Positions 1-9,471 of a stretch of DNA of 64,000 bases are shown one piece after another. The notes beneath the pieces are model-generated. The model was not told the origin of the DNA, did no database searches, and worked only from the letters and a program-made list of their open reading frames with translations. The position numbers and the translations under genes are program-made. Numbering within the stretch: the first letter of the stretch is position 1; each line of letters begins with the position of its first letter. The DNA is from Gluconacetobacter takamatsuzukensis (GTDB lineage: Bacteria; Pseudomonadota; Alphaproteobacteria; Acetobacterales; Acetobacteraceae): positions 1 through 64,000 of the forward strand of contig NZ_JABEQK010000005.1 of NCBI RefSeq assembly GCF_014174275.1, in the 5' to 3' direction.

Positions 1-232
1 CCCCGAAATGCTGCGTCACCGGGTTCCACGCCGTGCTCCACACGAAGCCCGGCCCGAACGCCGACCACGCCGAAATCCCGCCCCACGCCAGAACCGCGAT
101 CAACCCGCCCATGATCGCCAGGATCAGCCACCCGGACAGGCGGACGAACCCCGCAAACACAGGGTCCCCCACGCCTCCCGTCGCGCGCGGCTGGACAGGA
201 GAGGACGAAGAGGGCGGCGATGCGTGATCCAT
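1..232 (-). CDS. pstC: Phosphate ABC transporter permease PstC, N-terminal fragment
   Basis: The gene runs off the left edge; only the first 77 codons are present. The fragment has a Pro/Ser-rich cytoplasmic start, one hydrophobic segment at about residues 33-52, and then a FGPGF-VW-WNPVTQHFG stretch. That stretch is characteristic of the first periplasmic loop of PstC-type permeases. PstC forms the inner-membrane channel of the high-affinity PstSCAB phosphate transporter. The ATG is preceded by a CGGAGT ribosome-site-like stretch. pstS is not upstream here, and I see no Pho box in the 110 bases before the start. The identity rests on a short piece, but the motif is specific. Confidence 0.75.
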   Translation of the reverse strand, partial: MDHASPPSSSSPVQPRATGGVGDPVFAGFVRLSGWLILAIMGGLIAVLAWGGISAWSAFGPGFVWSTAWNPVTQHFG

Positions 233-344
233 GCGGACTCCGGACAGCAGGACGCCCCACATGGAAGCGACGTCAGGATCGGCCGCGCCCGACCGGCGCG
301 AACGCGCGACCATTACTGGAGCGCACCCCGGTCGGGCAACCTTC

Positions 345-362
345 CATCGCCGCCCGGCGATG
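345..362 (-). terminator. Hairpin after the nucleoside hydrolase gene
   Basis: A perfect 7-bp stem (CATCGCC / GGCGATG) with a 4-base loop sits 2 bases beyond the nucleoside hydrolase stop codon. It has no T-run on the transcribed side, so it may stabilise or pause the 3' end rather than act as a full intrinsic terminator. Confidence 0.4.
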
Positions 363-364
363 CT

Positions 365-1318
365 TTATGCCGATGCGATGCCGAAGCGCGACAGGCGCTC
401 GATCACCAGGTCGAAGTAACCGTCCGCGTCCAGCCGGTTGAGAACCAGGGCATTCGGGTGCTGCCCGGTCACGCTCCACCAGTCGATCACCGTCATGCCC
501 CGCGTCAGCGCGCCATGGCATTCGATCCCGACATGGGCCAGCCGCCCGCTGAACAGTTCCGGCCGCAACAGCGCCGCGATCACCGTCGGATCGTGCAGCG
601 GCCCGCCATCGGTGCCCCACTGGCGGGCGTTGAAGCGCTTGTTGAAGGTCAGCAGGTGATAGAACGCCTCGGCCAGCGGCGTGCCGATGGCGCGCAGCCG
701 CGCCATGCGCGCCGTCGTGGTCAGCGCCCGATGCGTGCAGTCCAGCGGGATCATCGTGATCGGCACGCCCGAATCGAACACCCGCGCCGCCGCCTCGGGG
801 TCGACATGGATATTATATTCCGCCGCCGGGGTGATGTTCCCGCCCTCGGTCCGTGCCCCGCCCATCAGCACGATCCCGTGCAGATGCCCGGCCAGGCGCG
901 GCTCGCGCGCCATCGCCAGGGCGATATTGGTCAGCGGCGCCAGGCAGCACAGCGTCACGCTGTCGCGCGGCCGCGCCATCACCAGCTCGACGATCCGGTC
1001 GGGGGCAAATCCCTCGGCTGCTTCCAGCGACGGCGGCGGCAGGTCGTAGCCGTCGAACCCGGTGGTGCCGTGCACATGCTCGGCGGTGCGCAGCGCCCCC
1101 ACCAGCGGCCCCGCCGCCCCGGCATAGACCGGCACATCCCCGCGCCCGGCCAGTTCCAGCGCCATCAGGGCGTTGCGCGTGGTCAGCGCCAGCGGCACGT
1201 TGCCCCCCACCGTCGTCAGCGCCAGCACCTCCAGCTCGTCGGGCGAGGCCAGCGCCATGAGGAAAGCGACCGCATCGTCGGGCGACGGGTCCGTGTCGAT
1301 GATGATGGCACGCGCCAC
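365..1318 (-). CDS. Inosine/uridine-preferring nucleoside hydrolase family protein
   Basis: Cleaves the N-glycosidic bond of ribonucleosides to ribose and a base, by family. The 317-residue protein has the usual length. The N-terminal calcium-binding motif DTDPSPDDA (residues 8-16) varies slightly from the common DTDPGxDDA. A late LHDP motif supplies the usual His and Asp near the nucleobase. The start is GTG, supported by an AAGGAG site 9 bases upstream. It is the last gene of a leftward operon, 14 bases after an ABC permease gene, so the base or nucleoside it handles may be the transported compound. Substrate specificity cannot be read from sequence. Confidence 0.88.
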   Translation of the reverse strand: MARAIIIDTDPSPDDAVAFLMALASPDELEVLALTTVGGNVPLALTTRNALMALELAGRGDVPVYAGAAGPLVGALRTAEHVHGTTGFDGYDLPPPSLEAAEGFAPDRIVELVMARPRDSVTLCCLAPLTNIALAMAREPRLAGHLHGIVLMGGARTEGGNITPAAEYNIHVDPEAAARVFDSGVPITMIPLDCTHRALTTTARMARLRAIGTPLAEAFYHLLTFNKRFNARQWGTDGGPLHDPTVIAALLRPELFSGRLAHVGIECHGALTRGMTVIDWWSVTGQHPNALVLNRLDADGYFDLVIERLSRFGIASA

Positions 1319-1332
1319 GATAGATCACTCCT

Positions 1333-2118
1333 TCAGTTGGGCTGGTCGTCGGGCACCCAGTACAGCATTCGCGCCAGCGCCCGGTCCACCCCCCACCAGA
1401 GCAGCACCGTCATCGTCGCCAGCACCAGCAGCGCCGCGAACATCAGGTCGGTCTCGAAGCGGGTATTGGCCGTCTGCATCAGGAAGCCCAGCCCCGACGA
1501 GGCCCCCACCCATTCCCCCACCACCGCGCCCAGCGGCGCGATGGCGGCGGCGACCCGCAGGCCGGAGGCAAGGGCCGGCAGCGCCGCCGGCAGCCGCAGC
1601 CGCAGCAGCACCAGCCCCGGCCGCGCATCCATGCTCCGCGCCAGGTCGAGCCAGCCCGGCGGCGTGCGGCGCAGCCCGTCGAAAAAGGACGAGGTGATGG
1701 GAAAGAAGATCACCAGCACCGCCATCACCACCTTGGAGGCGATGCCGAAGCCGAACCACAGCACCAGCAGCGGCGCCAGCGCAAAGACCGGCACCGCCTG
1801 GCTGAGCAGCACCAGCGGCATCATCCACCGCCGCACGGGGGCCGAGGCCATCATCAGCAGCGCCAGCGCGCCGCCGCCCATCGTGCCCAGCAGCAGCCCC
1901 AGCACGGTTTCCAGCAGGGTCGTCCCCGCTGCCCCGGCCAGCAGGCCGCGCTGCGCCCACAGGGCCCGCGCCACCGAGTCCGGCGGCGGCAGCAGATAGG
2001 ACGGCACCCCGCCCAGCCGCACGATCCCCCACCACAGCAGGCCCAGCCCGCACAGCGTGCCCAGCGGCCGGCCCAGCCGCGCCGCGATTCGCCCGGCCCT
2101 GATGGCTCCGGCGCTCAT
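1333..2118 (-). CDS. ABC transporter permease, SsuC/TauC/ThiX type
   Basis: A 261-residue inner-membrane permease of the binding-protein-dependent family with about six hydrophobic segments. It carries the EAA-type cytoplasmic loop region (LARSMDA followed by LRLRLPAALPALASGLR) near residues 155-185. The ATG overlaps the stop codon of the ATPase gene (ATGA), which implies translational coupling. With the ATPase it forms a small-molecule importer of the nitrate/taurine/thiamine-precursor class. No periplasmic binding protein is encoded alongside, so one must be supplied elsewhere. The nucleoside hydrolase downstream suggests a nucleoside, pyrimidine or thiamine-precursor substrate; this is inference. 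Confidence 0.85.
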   Translation of the reverse strand: MSAGAIRAGRIAARLGRPLGTLCGLGLLWWGIVRLGGVPSYLLPPPDSVARALWAQRGLLAGAAGTTLLETVLGLLLGTMGGGALALLMMASAPVRRWMMPLVLLSQAVPVFALAPLLVLWFGFGIASKVVMAVLVIFFPITSSFFDGLRRTPPGWLDLARSMDARPGLVLLRLRLPAALPALASGLRVAAAIAPLGAVVGEWVGASSGLGFLMQTANTRFETDLMFAALLVLATMTVLLWWGVDRALARMLYWVPDDQPN

Positions 2119-2852
2119 GGCCCCGCCGCATCCAGCATGCGGCGCAGCAGCACGCCCTGGGCATGCAGCACCGACTCGTCGTCCGCCGGCCGGGGCACGT
2201 CGCCCCCGGGCACCGTCATGCCGGCCACGCATACCGGGGCGCCCGCCATCAGCAGGATCGCCTGCCCCAGCCGGCAGGCCTCCAGCGGGTCATGGGTAAT
2301 CAGCACCACCGTCCGGCCATGCAGCGTCTCGGCCGCCAGATCCTGCATCCGCGCCCGCGTCACGCTGTCCAGCGCGGAAAAGGGCTCGTCCATCAGCACG
2401 ACCGGACGATCCTCGTACAGGGTCCGGGCCAGCGCCACACGCTGGCGCATGCCGCCCGACAGTTCGGCCGGCAGGGCCGCCAGCCGGTCGGCCAGCCCCA
2501 TGCGCCGCAGCAGCGCCGCCGCCCGGTCGCGATCGGGGCGGCGGCCGCGCAGCCGGTCGCCCAGCGTTACATTGTCGATCACCCGCGCCCAGGGTTGCAG
2601 CAGGTCGCGCTGGCCCATCCAGGCCATCCGGCCCGCCAGCGGCGCGCCGTCATCGGCCGCCACCGTGCCCGCCGCCGGGCGATCCAGCCCCGCGATCACG
2701 CGCAGCAGGCTGGTCTTGCCCACGCCGCTGGCGCCCAGCAGGACGGAAAACACCCCGGCCGGCAGCGTCAGGTCCAGTCCGGCGAACAGGTCCCGCCCGC
2801 CATGCGCCACCGCCAGCCCCCGCAGCAGCAATGCCGGTGCCGGCGCCGTCAC
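2115..2852 (-). CDS. ABC transporter ATP-binding protein, SsuB/TauB/ThiZ type
   Basis: A 245-residue ATPase with Walker [11 protein letters not shown]-loop region, signature LSGGMRQR, Walker [13 protein letters not shown] and H-loop ITHD, all in order. The chosen start is a GTG that overlaps the rnhA stop codon (GTGA). An upstream extension would run through the rnhA reading frame and has no similarity to this family. It energises the permease encoded next. Overlapping stops and starts on both sides place it in a tight operon from rnhA to the permease. Confidence 0.88.
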   Translation of the reverse strand: MTAPAPALLLRGLAVAHGGRDLFAGLDLTLPAGVFSVLLGASGVGKTSLLRVIAGLDRPAAGTVAADDGAPLAGRMAWMGQRDLLQPWARVIDNVTLGDRLRGRRPDRDRAAALLRRMGLADRLAALPAELSGGMRQRVALARTLYEDRPVVLMDEPFSALDSVTRARMQDLAAETLHGRTVVLITHDPLEACRLGQAILLMAGAPVCVAGMTVPGGDVPRPADDESVLHAQGVLLRRMLDAAGP

Positions 2853-3388
2853 CGGCGGCGAACGGGATAGGCCAGCCCCAGCGCGTCGCGTGCCGCCGTG
2901 GCCAGCCGGTCGACCCGCTCGTTGTTCTCGTCGCCCGAATGGCCGCGCACCCAGCGCCATTCGACCTGATGGCGCTTGCTGATCTCCAGCAGCCGCCGCC
3001 ACAGATCCATGTTGGCCACCGGATCGCCCGAGGCATTGCGCCAGTTGCGGCGCACCCAGCCGGTATGCCAGCGGGTGATGCCGTTGCGCACATATTCGCT
3101 GTCGGTATGCAGCACCACCACGCAGGGACGCTTCAGCGCCTCCAGCGCCTCGGCCGCCGCCGTCAGTTCCATGCGGTTGTTGGTGGTCTCGGCCTCGCCG
3201 CCCGAAATCTCGCGCTCGGTACCGCGAAATTTCAGCAGGGCCGCCCAGCCGCCGGGGCCGGGATTGGGCTTGCAGCCCCCATCGGTCCAGATCTCGACCG
3301 GCGCGGACGCGTTCGGCGCTTCCAGTTCGAAGGCGGCATCGGCCTCGACCGGCCGCTCGGCGGAATCAGACGCCATAGACCGACGCAT
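2849..3388 (-). CDS. rnhA: Ribonuclease HI
   Basis: Degrades the RNA strand of RNA-DNA hybrids. The four catalytic carboxylates are visible in context: Asp in [14 protein letters not shown], Glu in NNRMELTAA, Asp in [12 protein letters not shown] and Asp in NNERVDRLA. The 179-residue form has a non-conserved acidic N-terminal extension of about 30 residues; a second ATG at 3376 gives a shorter start. The 5' end overlaps the last codons of thrB, and the stop overlaps the GTG of the ABC ATPase gene. Association of ispH, thrB and rnhA is known in several alphaproteobacteria. Confidence 0.95.
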   Translation of the reverse strand: MRRSMASDSAERPVEADAAFELEAPNASAPVEIWTDGGCKPNPGPGGWAALLKFRGTEREISGGEAETTNNRMELTAAAEALEALKRPCVVVLHTDSEYVRNGITRWHTGWVRRNWRNASGDPVANMDLWRRLLEISKRHQVEWRWVRGHSGDENNERVDRLATAARDALGLAYPVRRR

Positions 3389-4331
3389 CCCCCGCCGTCC
3401 GATGAAAACGCAGCCGCCGCAGGTAATCGAGCGGATCCTTGCGCGTCACCATCGCGCCCGGCGGCGTGTTCAGCCAGTCGTACAGCCGCGTCAGCAGAAA
3501 GCGCATCGCGGCCCCCGCGGCCAGCACCGGCATCGCCCGCCGCTCGGCCGCGTCGAGCGGCCGCACCGATTCATAGCCCGCGATCAGCGCCCGCGCCCGC
3601 TCGGGCACGAACACGCCATCGGCCTCGAAACACCAGGCATTCAGGCAGATCGCGATGTCGTAGGCCAGGAAATCGGTGCAGGCGAAATAGAAATCGATCA
3701 CCCCCGACACCGCACCGTCCAGAAAGAACACATTGTCGGGGAACAGATCGGCATGGATCTGCCCGCGCGGCAGGTCCCCCGCCCCCGGCCAGGCCGGCAG
3801 GATCGCGCCCAGGGCCGCATCCAGCTCCGCCCCCAGCCCCGGCGAGACCGAATCCGCATCCGCCCGGCACGAGTCCAGCAATGGCCCCCACGCGGCGGGC
3901 CCCAGCCCGTTCGCGCGCTCGGCCGTGTAGCCCTGTCCCGCGACATGCAGCGCCGCCAGCGCGGCACCTACCGGCGCGCAATGCGCCACCCGTACCTCGC
4001 GCGGCCATACGCCGGGCAGAAAGGTCGTGATCGCCGCCGGCCGGCCGGCCAGGCTGCGCAGGGCTTCGCCATCGCGCCCCGCGACCGGGCGCGGGCAGGA
4101 CAGGCCATGATCGGCCAGCGTCCCCATCAACCCCAGGAACCAGGGCAGGTCGGCGGGATTCACCCGCCGCTCGTACAAGGTCAGGATGAAATCGCCATCC
4201 GTGGTCCGCAGGACGAAATTGCTGTTCTCGACCCCTTCGGCAATGCCCCGATAGGCCGTGAGTTCACCGATTTCGTAGCTGGACAGGAACGCGCGCAGCG
4301 CCCCGTCCGACACATCCGTATAGACAGCCAT
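3366..4331 (-). CDS. thrB: Homoserine kinase, ThrB of the choline-kinase-like fold
   Basis: Phosphorylates L-homoserine in threonine synthesis. The 321-residue protein belongs to the aminoglycoside-phosphotransferase-fold homoserine kinases common in alphaproteobacteria, not the GHMP type of E. coli. It has [15 protein letters not shown] near residue 28, catalytic-loop [11 protein letters not shown] and metal-binding GVIDFYF. It starts 16 bases after the ispH stop and its own stop lies inside the rnhA start region, so the three are probably co-transcribed. Confidence 0.93.
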   Translation of the reverse strand: MAVYTDVSDGALRAFLSSYEIGELTAYRGIAEGVENSNFVLRTTDGDFILTLYERRVNPADLPWFLGLMGTLADHGLSCPRPVAGRDGEALRSLAGRPAAITTFLPGVWPREVRVAHCAPVGAALAALHVAGQGYTAERANGLGPAAWGPLLDSCRADADSVSPGLGAELDAALGAILPAWPGAGDLPRGQIHADLFPDNVFFLDGAVSGVIDFYFACTDFLAYDIAICLNAWCFEADGVFVPERARALIAGYESVRPLDAAERRAMPVLAAGAAMRFLLTRLYDWLNTPPGAMVTRKDPLDYLRRLRFHRTAGDASVYGV

Positions 4332-4347
4332 GCGAACCGGGCCTTGG

Positions 4348-5346
4348 TCAGCCCAGCGGCGCAGGCAGGCGGAAGGTCACGTTCTCTTCCTTGACCGTCC
4401 GTTCCTCGATTTCCAGCGTGAAATGCTTGGCCAGCGCCGTCACCATTTCCTGCACCAGCGCCTCGGGCGCCGAGGCCCCGGCGGTGATGCCCAGCGTGTT
4501 CACCCCGTCCAGCACCGACCAGTCCAGGTTGCTCAGGCGCGGCACCAGCAGCGCGCGCGGCGCGCCGGAGCGCTCCGCCACCTCGCGCAGGCGCTGCGAG
4601 TTGGAGGAATTGGGCGAGCCGATCACGATCACGAGGTCGCAGCCCGGCGCAATGGCCTTGACCGCTTCCTGCCGGTTGGTGGTGGCGTAGCAGATATCCT
4701 CGCGCTTCGGCCCCTCGATCAGCGGGAAGCGACGGCGCAGGATCTCGACGATCTCGGCCGTGTCGTCGACCGACAGCGTGGTCTGGGTAATGAAGGCCAG
4801 CCGCGTCGGGTCGGCCGGCTGGACGGTCCGTGCCTCTTCCGCGTCGTTGATCAGCGTCACCGCGCCGGCGGGCAGCTGGCCCATCGTGCCCACCACTTCC
4901 GGGTGGCCGGCATGGCCGATCATCAGGATGTGACGGCTCTCCGGCCCGCCATCGGCAAAATGGCGCTCGGCCTCGCGATGCACCTTGGACACCAGCGGGC
5001 AGGTCGCATCCAGGTACAGCAGGTTGCGGCGCTCGGCCTCGGCCGGCACCGTCTTGGGCACGCCATGGGCCGAGAACACGACATGCGCGTCGGCCGGCAC
5101 CTCGTCCAGTTCCTCGACGAAGATGGCGCCCTGGGCTTCCAGCTCCTCGACCACGGTACGGTTGTGCACGATTTCGTGCCGGACATAGACCGGCGCGCCG
5201 TAGCGGCGGATCGCTTCCTCGACCACCCGGATCGCGCGATCCACCCCGGCGCAGAAGCCGCGCGGCCCCGCCAGAAGAACCTTCAGCGACCGCATGGGTG
5301 CCTCGACGGGGGCGGAATCGGAGGTCTGAATCATCTGGTCGGGCAT
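4348..5346 (-). CDS. ispH: 4-hydroxy-3-methylbut-2-enyl diphosphate reductase IspH
   Basis: Last enzyme of the MEP isoprenoid pathway; an iron-sulfur enzyme that makes IPP and DMAPP. Three cluster-binding cysteines are visible in [23 protein letters not shown] and [10 protein letters not shown], together with SAHGVP and [11 protein letters not shown]. The chosen ATG at 5346 (MPDQMIQT) follows a GGGGAA stretch and gives 332 residues, slightly over the typical 310-320. It is the first gene of the leftward operon and is divergent from the lipoprotein gene at 5579, so 5347-5578 carries both promoters. Confidence 0.95.
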   Translation of the reverse strand: MPDQMIQTSDSAPVEAPMRSLKVLLAGPRGFCAGVDRAIRVVEEAIRRYGAPVYVRHEIVHNRTVVEELEAQGAIFVEELDEVPADAHVVFSAHGVPKTVPAEAERRNLLYLDATCPLVSKVHREAERHFADGGPESRHILMIGHAGHPEVVGTMGQLPAGAVTLINDAEEARTVQPADPTRLAFITQTTLSVDDTAEIVEILRRRFPLIEGPKREDICYATTNRQEAVKAIAPGCDLVIVIGSPNSSNSQRLREVAERSGAPRALLVPRLSNLDWSVLDGVNTLGITAGASAPEALVQEMVTALAKHFTLEIEERTVKEENVTFRLPAPLG

Positions 5347-5578
5347 GGTGTTCCCCAAACGGCCGGCGAGCGGTATAGGATACGGGCCGGGGGCAGCGAC
5401 CGGCCGGCCGCGCATCCCGGTGCTGGTCCGGCCCTACGCAAACCGGGGCCGTGGCGCAAGCCATTTTCCTGTAACCCCGGTGCATTTGGACATAGCCGTC
5501 CAGCCGGAGCCACACAAGCAGCCCGTCCACATGGCGGCCCCCGCAACCATGACCGAGAACGAGACCCCGGAACCCCGC

Positions 5579-6166
5579 ATGACCATCGTCAGCCCGAGCG
5601 GCCTTCGCCGCTTTCGCCCCGCCCATCTCAGCGGCCTGGCGATCCTGCCGCTCGCCATGTCGCTGGCGGCATGCTCCCTGGACAATCCCGATGCCTTCGC
5701 GCCGTCCTGCCCGACCGTCGAGGTCCCCGGCGCCGCCGCCGACCAGGTGGCCTTCACCGGCCCGTCGCACGATATCGGGCACCTGGCCTCCCGCACCAGC
5801 GTCACGCGCGTCACGGGCCAGTGCCGCGCCGGCAAGGGGCGCCCGGCCTCCGTCGTCGCCGATATCAGCCTCGGCCTCGACGTCACGCGCGGCCCCGGCG
5901 CGGGGCGGACGCTCCAGGTCCCGTATTTCGTCGCCGTGGTCTATGGCGACGAGATCAAGAACAAGAAGCAGTTCGTCGAGACGGTGCAGTTCCCGGCCAA
6001 CGTCACGCAGATGCTGACGCACACCCGCATCGTGCCGATCACCCTGCCGGTGTCCAAGCGCGTCACGATCGACGGCTACCGGCTGGAAGTCGGCCTCCAG
6101 TTGACGAAAGAGCAGCTGGAGTACAACCAGACCCACCTGATCGCACCCAGCTTCCATCACATGTGA
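5579..6166 (+). CDS. Putative outer-membrane lipoprotein of unknown function
   Basis: From ATG 5579 the product is 195 residues with a lipoprotein signal: an Arg-rich start, a hydrophobic stretch, then the lipobox LAAC with the acylated Cys at about residue 32. The mature part is rich in beta-type alternation and ends with TKEQLEYNQTHLIAPSFHHM. I do not recognise a named domain, although similar short lipoproteins are common in acetic acid bacteria. In-frame starts at 5531 and 5549 exist but would lengthen the signal peptide unreasonably. Confidence 0.75.
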   Translation: MTIVSPSGLRRFRPAHLSGLAILPLAMSLAACSLDNPDAFAPSCPTVEVPGAAADQVAFTGPSHDIGHLASRTSVTRVTGQCRAGKGRPASVVADISLGLDVTRGPGAGRTLQVPYFVAVVYGDEIKNKKQFVETVQFPANVTQMLTHTRIVPITLPVSKRVTIDGYRLEVGLQLTKEQLEYNQTHLIAPSFHHM

Positions 6167-6265
6167 TCCGGTACCCGTGCCACACCGGCGCGCCGCCGCC
6201 CGGCGGTCCGGCGCGCCCGCGGCCTCCACCGACAGATCAAGCGACACAAGCGACATGAAGACGAC

Positions 6266-8218
6266 ATGACGGACACCGCCCTTTCCCAGACCGCACCCGC
6301 CGCCAGCCAGCGGGAAATGACCATACGCGGTCTTATCCTCGGTGCCCTGATCACCATCGTCTTCACCGCCTCCAACATCTATCTGGGGCTCAAGATCGGC
6401 CTGACGGTCGCCTCGTCGATTCCGGCGGCCGTGATCTCCATGTCCGTGCTGCGGGCGATGGGCGGGTCCACGATTCTCGAAAACAACATGGTCCAGACGC
6501 AGGCCTCGGCGGCGGGCACGCTGTCCTGCGTGTTCGTCTCGCTGCCCTGCATGGTCATGATCGGCTACTGGCAGCATTTCCCTTATTTCGAAACGACGCT
6601 GCTCACCCTCGCCGGCGGCATGACCGGCGTGCTGTTCACCGTCCCGCTGCGCCGGGCGATGGTCACGAACAGCGACCTGCCCTACCCCGAAGGCGTCGCG
6701 GCGGCCGAAATCCTCAAGGCCGGGTCCGAGAGCGGCAGCCCCGAGAGCCTGCGCGCGCTGCTGACGGGCGGCCTGCTGTCGGCGGTCGTCACCTTCGCCA
6801 CCGGCGGCCTGCGGCTGCTGGCCGACGGCGCGGCCGTCACCGCGACCTGGGGCGGCGCCATCTTCCGCGCCTCCACCGGCTTCTCGCTCGCACTCCTGGG
6901 TGCCGGCTACCTGGTCGGCATCGCCGGCGGCCTGGCCATGCTGATCGGCACCATCATTGCGTGGGACGTCGTGGTGCCGATCCTCAGCGTCCGCCTGCCC
7001 AACCCCGCCCATCTCGCCGCCGGCGATTTCGCGACGCAGATCTGGACGCAGAAGGTGCGCTTCCTGGGCGCGGGCACCATCGCCATCGCCGCCATCTGGA
7101 CACTGGCCCTGCTGGCCCGCCCGGTCGCGGCGGGCATCCGCGACATGCTGCACGCCCACGGTTCGGCCGACGAGGACGCCCGCATGCGCGACCTCTCGCC
7201 CCGCACCCTGCTGCTGCTGACCAGCCTGTGCCTGGCGATCCTGTTCGTGCTGTTCGTCACCTTCCAGTCCCCCTTCGCCCATGGCGGCGCCATCGTCTCG
7301 GCGGCGCTGGCGGCGGTCGCGTTCTGCGCGCTGTTCGGCTTCCTGGTCGCCGCCGCGTGCGGCTACATGGCCGGCATCGTCGGCTCATCCTCCTCGCCGC
7401 TTTCGGGCATCGCGATCATCGCCATCGTCCTGGTCGCGTCGTTCATGCTGCTGCTAGAGCCGCTGGGCCTGCTGCCCACCGAAATGTCGGCCAACGGGCG
7501 GCACCTCGCCGTGGCCTTCTCGCTCTACATCCTCTCGGCCATCGTCGCCTCCTCGGCCATTTCCAACGACAACCTGCAGGACCTCAAGACCGGCCAGCTG
7601 GTCGGCGCGTCGCCCTGGCGGCAGCAGGTGGCGCTGCTGGTCGGCTGCGTCAGCGGCGCCATCGTCATCCCGCCGGTGCTGGAACTGCTGTACCAGGCCT
7701 ACGGCTTCGTCGGCGCCATGCCCCATGCGGGCATGAACCCCGACCACGCCCTGCCCGCGCCGCAGCCCGCGCTGCTGACCACCATTGCCATCGGCATCTT
7801 CCAGCACCAGCTCGACTGGACCATGATCCTGATCGGCATCGCGCTGGGCATCGTGCTGATCGTCGCCGACATCCTGCTGCGCCGCGCGGGCGGCGCCATG
7901 CCGCCGCTGGCCGTCGGCATCGGCCTGTATCTTCCCCCGGCGGTCAGCGTCACGCTGGCCATCGGCGCCATCATCTGCTGGGTCTGCACCCGCGGCCCGC
8001 GCAAGACCGAGGGCGGCGTCGCCACCATGCTCGCCTCGGGCTTCATCGTGGGCGAGAGCCTGACCGGCGTGCTTCTGGCCGGCGTCGCCGGCGCCACCGG
8101 CCGCGACGACACGCTGGCCCTCCTGCCCGCCGACGCCACCATGCTGCCCTCGGCACTGGGAACCCTGGTTTTTGTCGCCATATGTCTATGGTTCGGCCAC
8201 CGCATCCGCGGTGCCTGA
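6266..8218 (+). CDS. OPT family oligopeptide/metal-chelate transporter
   Basis: A 650-residue polytopic membrane protein of the oligopeptide transporter family. Typical features are the TASNIYLGLKIGLTVASSIPAAV stretch near residues 35-57, NNMVQTQASAAGTLS, and SDLPYPEGVAAAEILKAG. Fourteen or more hydrophobic segments can be counted. Family members are proton-coupled importers of peptides or metal complexes; the substrate here is unknown. The 3' end of the gene, including the stop codon, forms the left arm of repeat copy A. Confidence 0.92.
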   Translation: MTDTALSQTAPAASQREMTIRGLILGALITIVFTASNIYLGLKIGLTVASSIPAAVISMSVLRAMGGSTILENNMVQTQASAAGTLSCVFVSLPCMVMIGYWQHFPYFETTLLTLAGGMTGVLFTVPLRRAMVTNSDLPYPEGVAAAEILKAGSESGSPESLRALLTGGLLSAVVTFATGGLRLLADGAAVTATWGGAIFRASTGFSLALLGAGYLVGIAGGLAMLIGTIIAWDVVVPILSVRLPNPAHLAAGDFATQIWTQKVRFLGAGTIAIAAIWTLALLARPVAAGIRDMLHAHGSADEDARMRDLSPRTLLLLTSLCLAILFVLFVTFQSPFAHGGAIVSAALAAVAFCALFGFLVAAACGYMAGIVGSSSSPLSGIAIIAIVLVASFMLLLEPLGLLPTEMSANGRHLAVAFSLYILSAIVASSAISNDNLQDLKTGQLVGASPWRQQVALLVGCVSGAIVIPPVLELLYQAYGFVGAMPHAGMNPDHALPAPQPALLTTIAIGIFQHQLDWTMILIGIALGIVLIVADILLRRAGGAMPPLAVGIGLYLPPAVSVTLAIGAIICWVCTRGPRKTEGGVATMLASGFIVGESLTGVLLAGVAGATGRDDTLALLPADATMLPSALGTLVFVAICLWFGHRIRGA

Positions 8219-8373
8219 CGGGAAATGTGGTCTGGCGGCGATCCGACGCGCGTTTCCTGTGCTTCGGTGCTCACGGCCATCAAGGCCGCTCCGCTCCGAT
8301 GCTCGGAAACACACGACGGGCGCGCCGTTTTGCGGCGCTCTCGCTCGCCAGCCCGCATTCCCCGCCAGGCACC
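8210..8373 (+). repeat. Structured 3'-end repeat, copy A (full length)
   Basis: A 164-bp imperfect palindrome. Its outer arms are GGTGCCTG (8210-8217) and CAGGCACC (8366-8373); the left arm overlaps the OPT stop codon. Inside are a middle stem GTTTCC / GGAAAC, a small hairpin CGGCC-atcaa-GGCCG, and a terminal hairpin GCGCCG-ttttg-CGGCGC (8322-8338). The core between the middle arms matches copies B, C and D closely. It lies on the same strand and directly behind the OPT gene. Confidence 0.9.
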
Positions 8374-8424
8374 AAGACCAGGTACTGAGACCGGTCACGT
8401 GGACGGCAAAAGGAGTTTCGGACT

Positions 8425-9423
8425 TTGATTCCCTTCTCGGTTCTCGACCTGTCCCTGATCGTTCGCGGCAGCGATGCCGGCACCGCTTTCCGCAACAGCC
8501 TGGACCTCGCCCGCCATGCCGAGGCGCTGGGCTTTCACCGCTACTGGGTGGCCGAGCATCATGCCATGCCGGCCATCGCGTCGGCCGCGACCGCCATCCT
8601 GATCGGCCATCTGGCGGCGGGCACGCGGCAGATCCGCGTCGGCGCCGGCGGCATCATGCTGCCCAACCATGCCCCGCTGATGGTGGCCGAGCAGTTCGGC
8701 ACGCTTGAAAGCCTGTTCCCCGGCCGGATCGACCTCGGGCTGGGCCGCGCCCCGGGCTCGGACCAGGAAACGATGCGCGCCCTGCGCCGCGACCCGGCCA
8801 GCGCCGACCGCTTTCCGCAGGATGTGGTCGAGCTGCTGCATTATTTCGCCCCGGCCCAGCCCGGCCAGACCGTGCAGGCGGTGCCCGGCGCGGGGCTGGA
8901 GATTCCGGTCTGGCTGCTCGGCTCGTCGCTGTTCTCGGCCCATCTGGCGGCCCATCTGGGCCTGCCCTTCGCCTTCGCATCGCATTTCGCGCCGGACATG
9001 ATGGAAGAGGCCGTGGCGCTCTACCGCCAGCGCTTCACCCCCTCCGCCCGGCTGGCGCAGCCCTATGTCATGCTGGGGCTGAACGTGGTGGCCGCCGACA
9101 CCGATGCGCAGGCCCACTTCCTGTTCACCTCGCACCAGCAGCAGTTCGTGGCCCTGCGCCGGGGCCGCCCCGGCCAGTTCCCGCCTCCCGTCGCCGAGAC
9201 CGAGGGATTATGGACCCCGGCCGAGCAGGCCGGTATCGACCGCGCCCTGGCCTGCGCCGTCGTGGGCGGCCCCGACACCGTGCGCGCCGGGCTGGCCCGC
9301 TTCATTGACCGCCACCGGCCCGACGAGCTGATGCTGGTGGGCGCGATCCACGATCACGCCGCCCGCCTGCACTCATTCGCCCTCGCGGCCGCAGCCCGGC
9401 AGGCCCTGGCCGGCGCCGCCTGA
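8425..9423 (+). CDS. Luciferase-like (LLM class) flavin-dependent oxidoreductase
   Basis: A 332-residue bacterial-luciferase-fold protein of the YhbW-like group. Diagnostic stretches are [12 protein letters not shown] near residue 40, [16 protein letters not shown], and [16 protein letters not shown]. Such proteins use reduced flavin; the substrate is unknown. The start is TTG at 8425, supported by an AAAAGGAG site 9 bases upstream. No ATG fits the conserved N-terminus. It stands alone between repeat copy A and the M3 peptidase gene, 48 bases upstream of the latter. Confidence 0.9.
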   Translation: MIPFSVLDLSLIVRGSDAGTAFRNSLDLARHAEALGFHRYWVAEHHAMPAIASAATAILIGHLAAGTRQIRVGAGGIMLPNHAPLMVAEQFGTLESLFPGRIDLGLGRAPGSDQETMRALRRDPASADRFPQDVVELLHYFAPAQPGQTVQAVPGAGLEIPVWLLGSSLFSAHLAAHLGLPFAFASHFAPDMMEEAVALYRQRFTPSARLAQPYVMLGLNVVAADTDAQAHFLFTSHQQQFVALRRGRPGQFPPPVAETEGLWTPAEQAGIDRALACAVVGGPDTVRAGLARFIDRHRPDELMLVGAIHDHAARLHSFALAAAARQALAGAA

Positions 9424-9471
9424 CCGCACAGGACCGTGGACGGCCGGCCCGGCGAATGCGATGATCGGGCC

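Noticed and set aside
233-344. Pho box before pstC
   Set aside because: No pair of CTGTCAT-like words with 4-base spacing could be found on either strand.
2115-2852. TPP riboswitch for the putative thiamine-precursor transporter
   Set aside because: The ATPase gene overlaps rnhA, leaving no leader in which a riboswitch could fold.
4181-7282. A 1033-codon open frame on the minus strand
   Set aside because: It covers thrB, ispH and the OPT gene in wrong frames or on the wrong strand; the product is low-complexity His/Gly/Arg-rich sequence with no domain.
8210-8373. Reading repeat copy A as an ordinary intrinsic terminator only
   Set aside because: It has no T-run behind the outer stem, spans 164 bases with several internal stems, and its core is conserved among copies; a simple terminator would need none of this.
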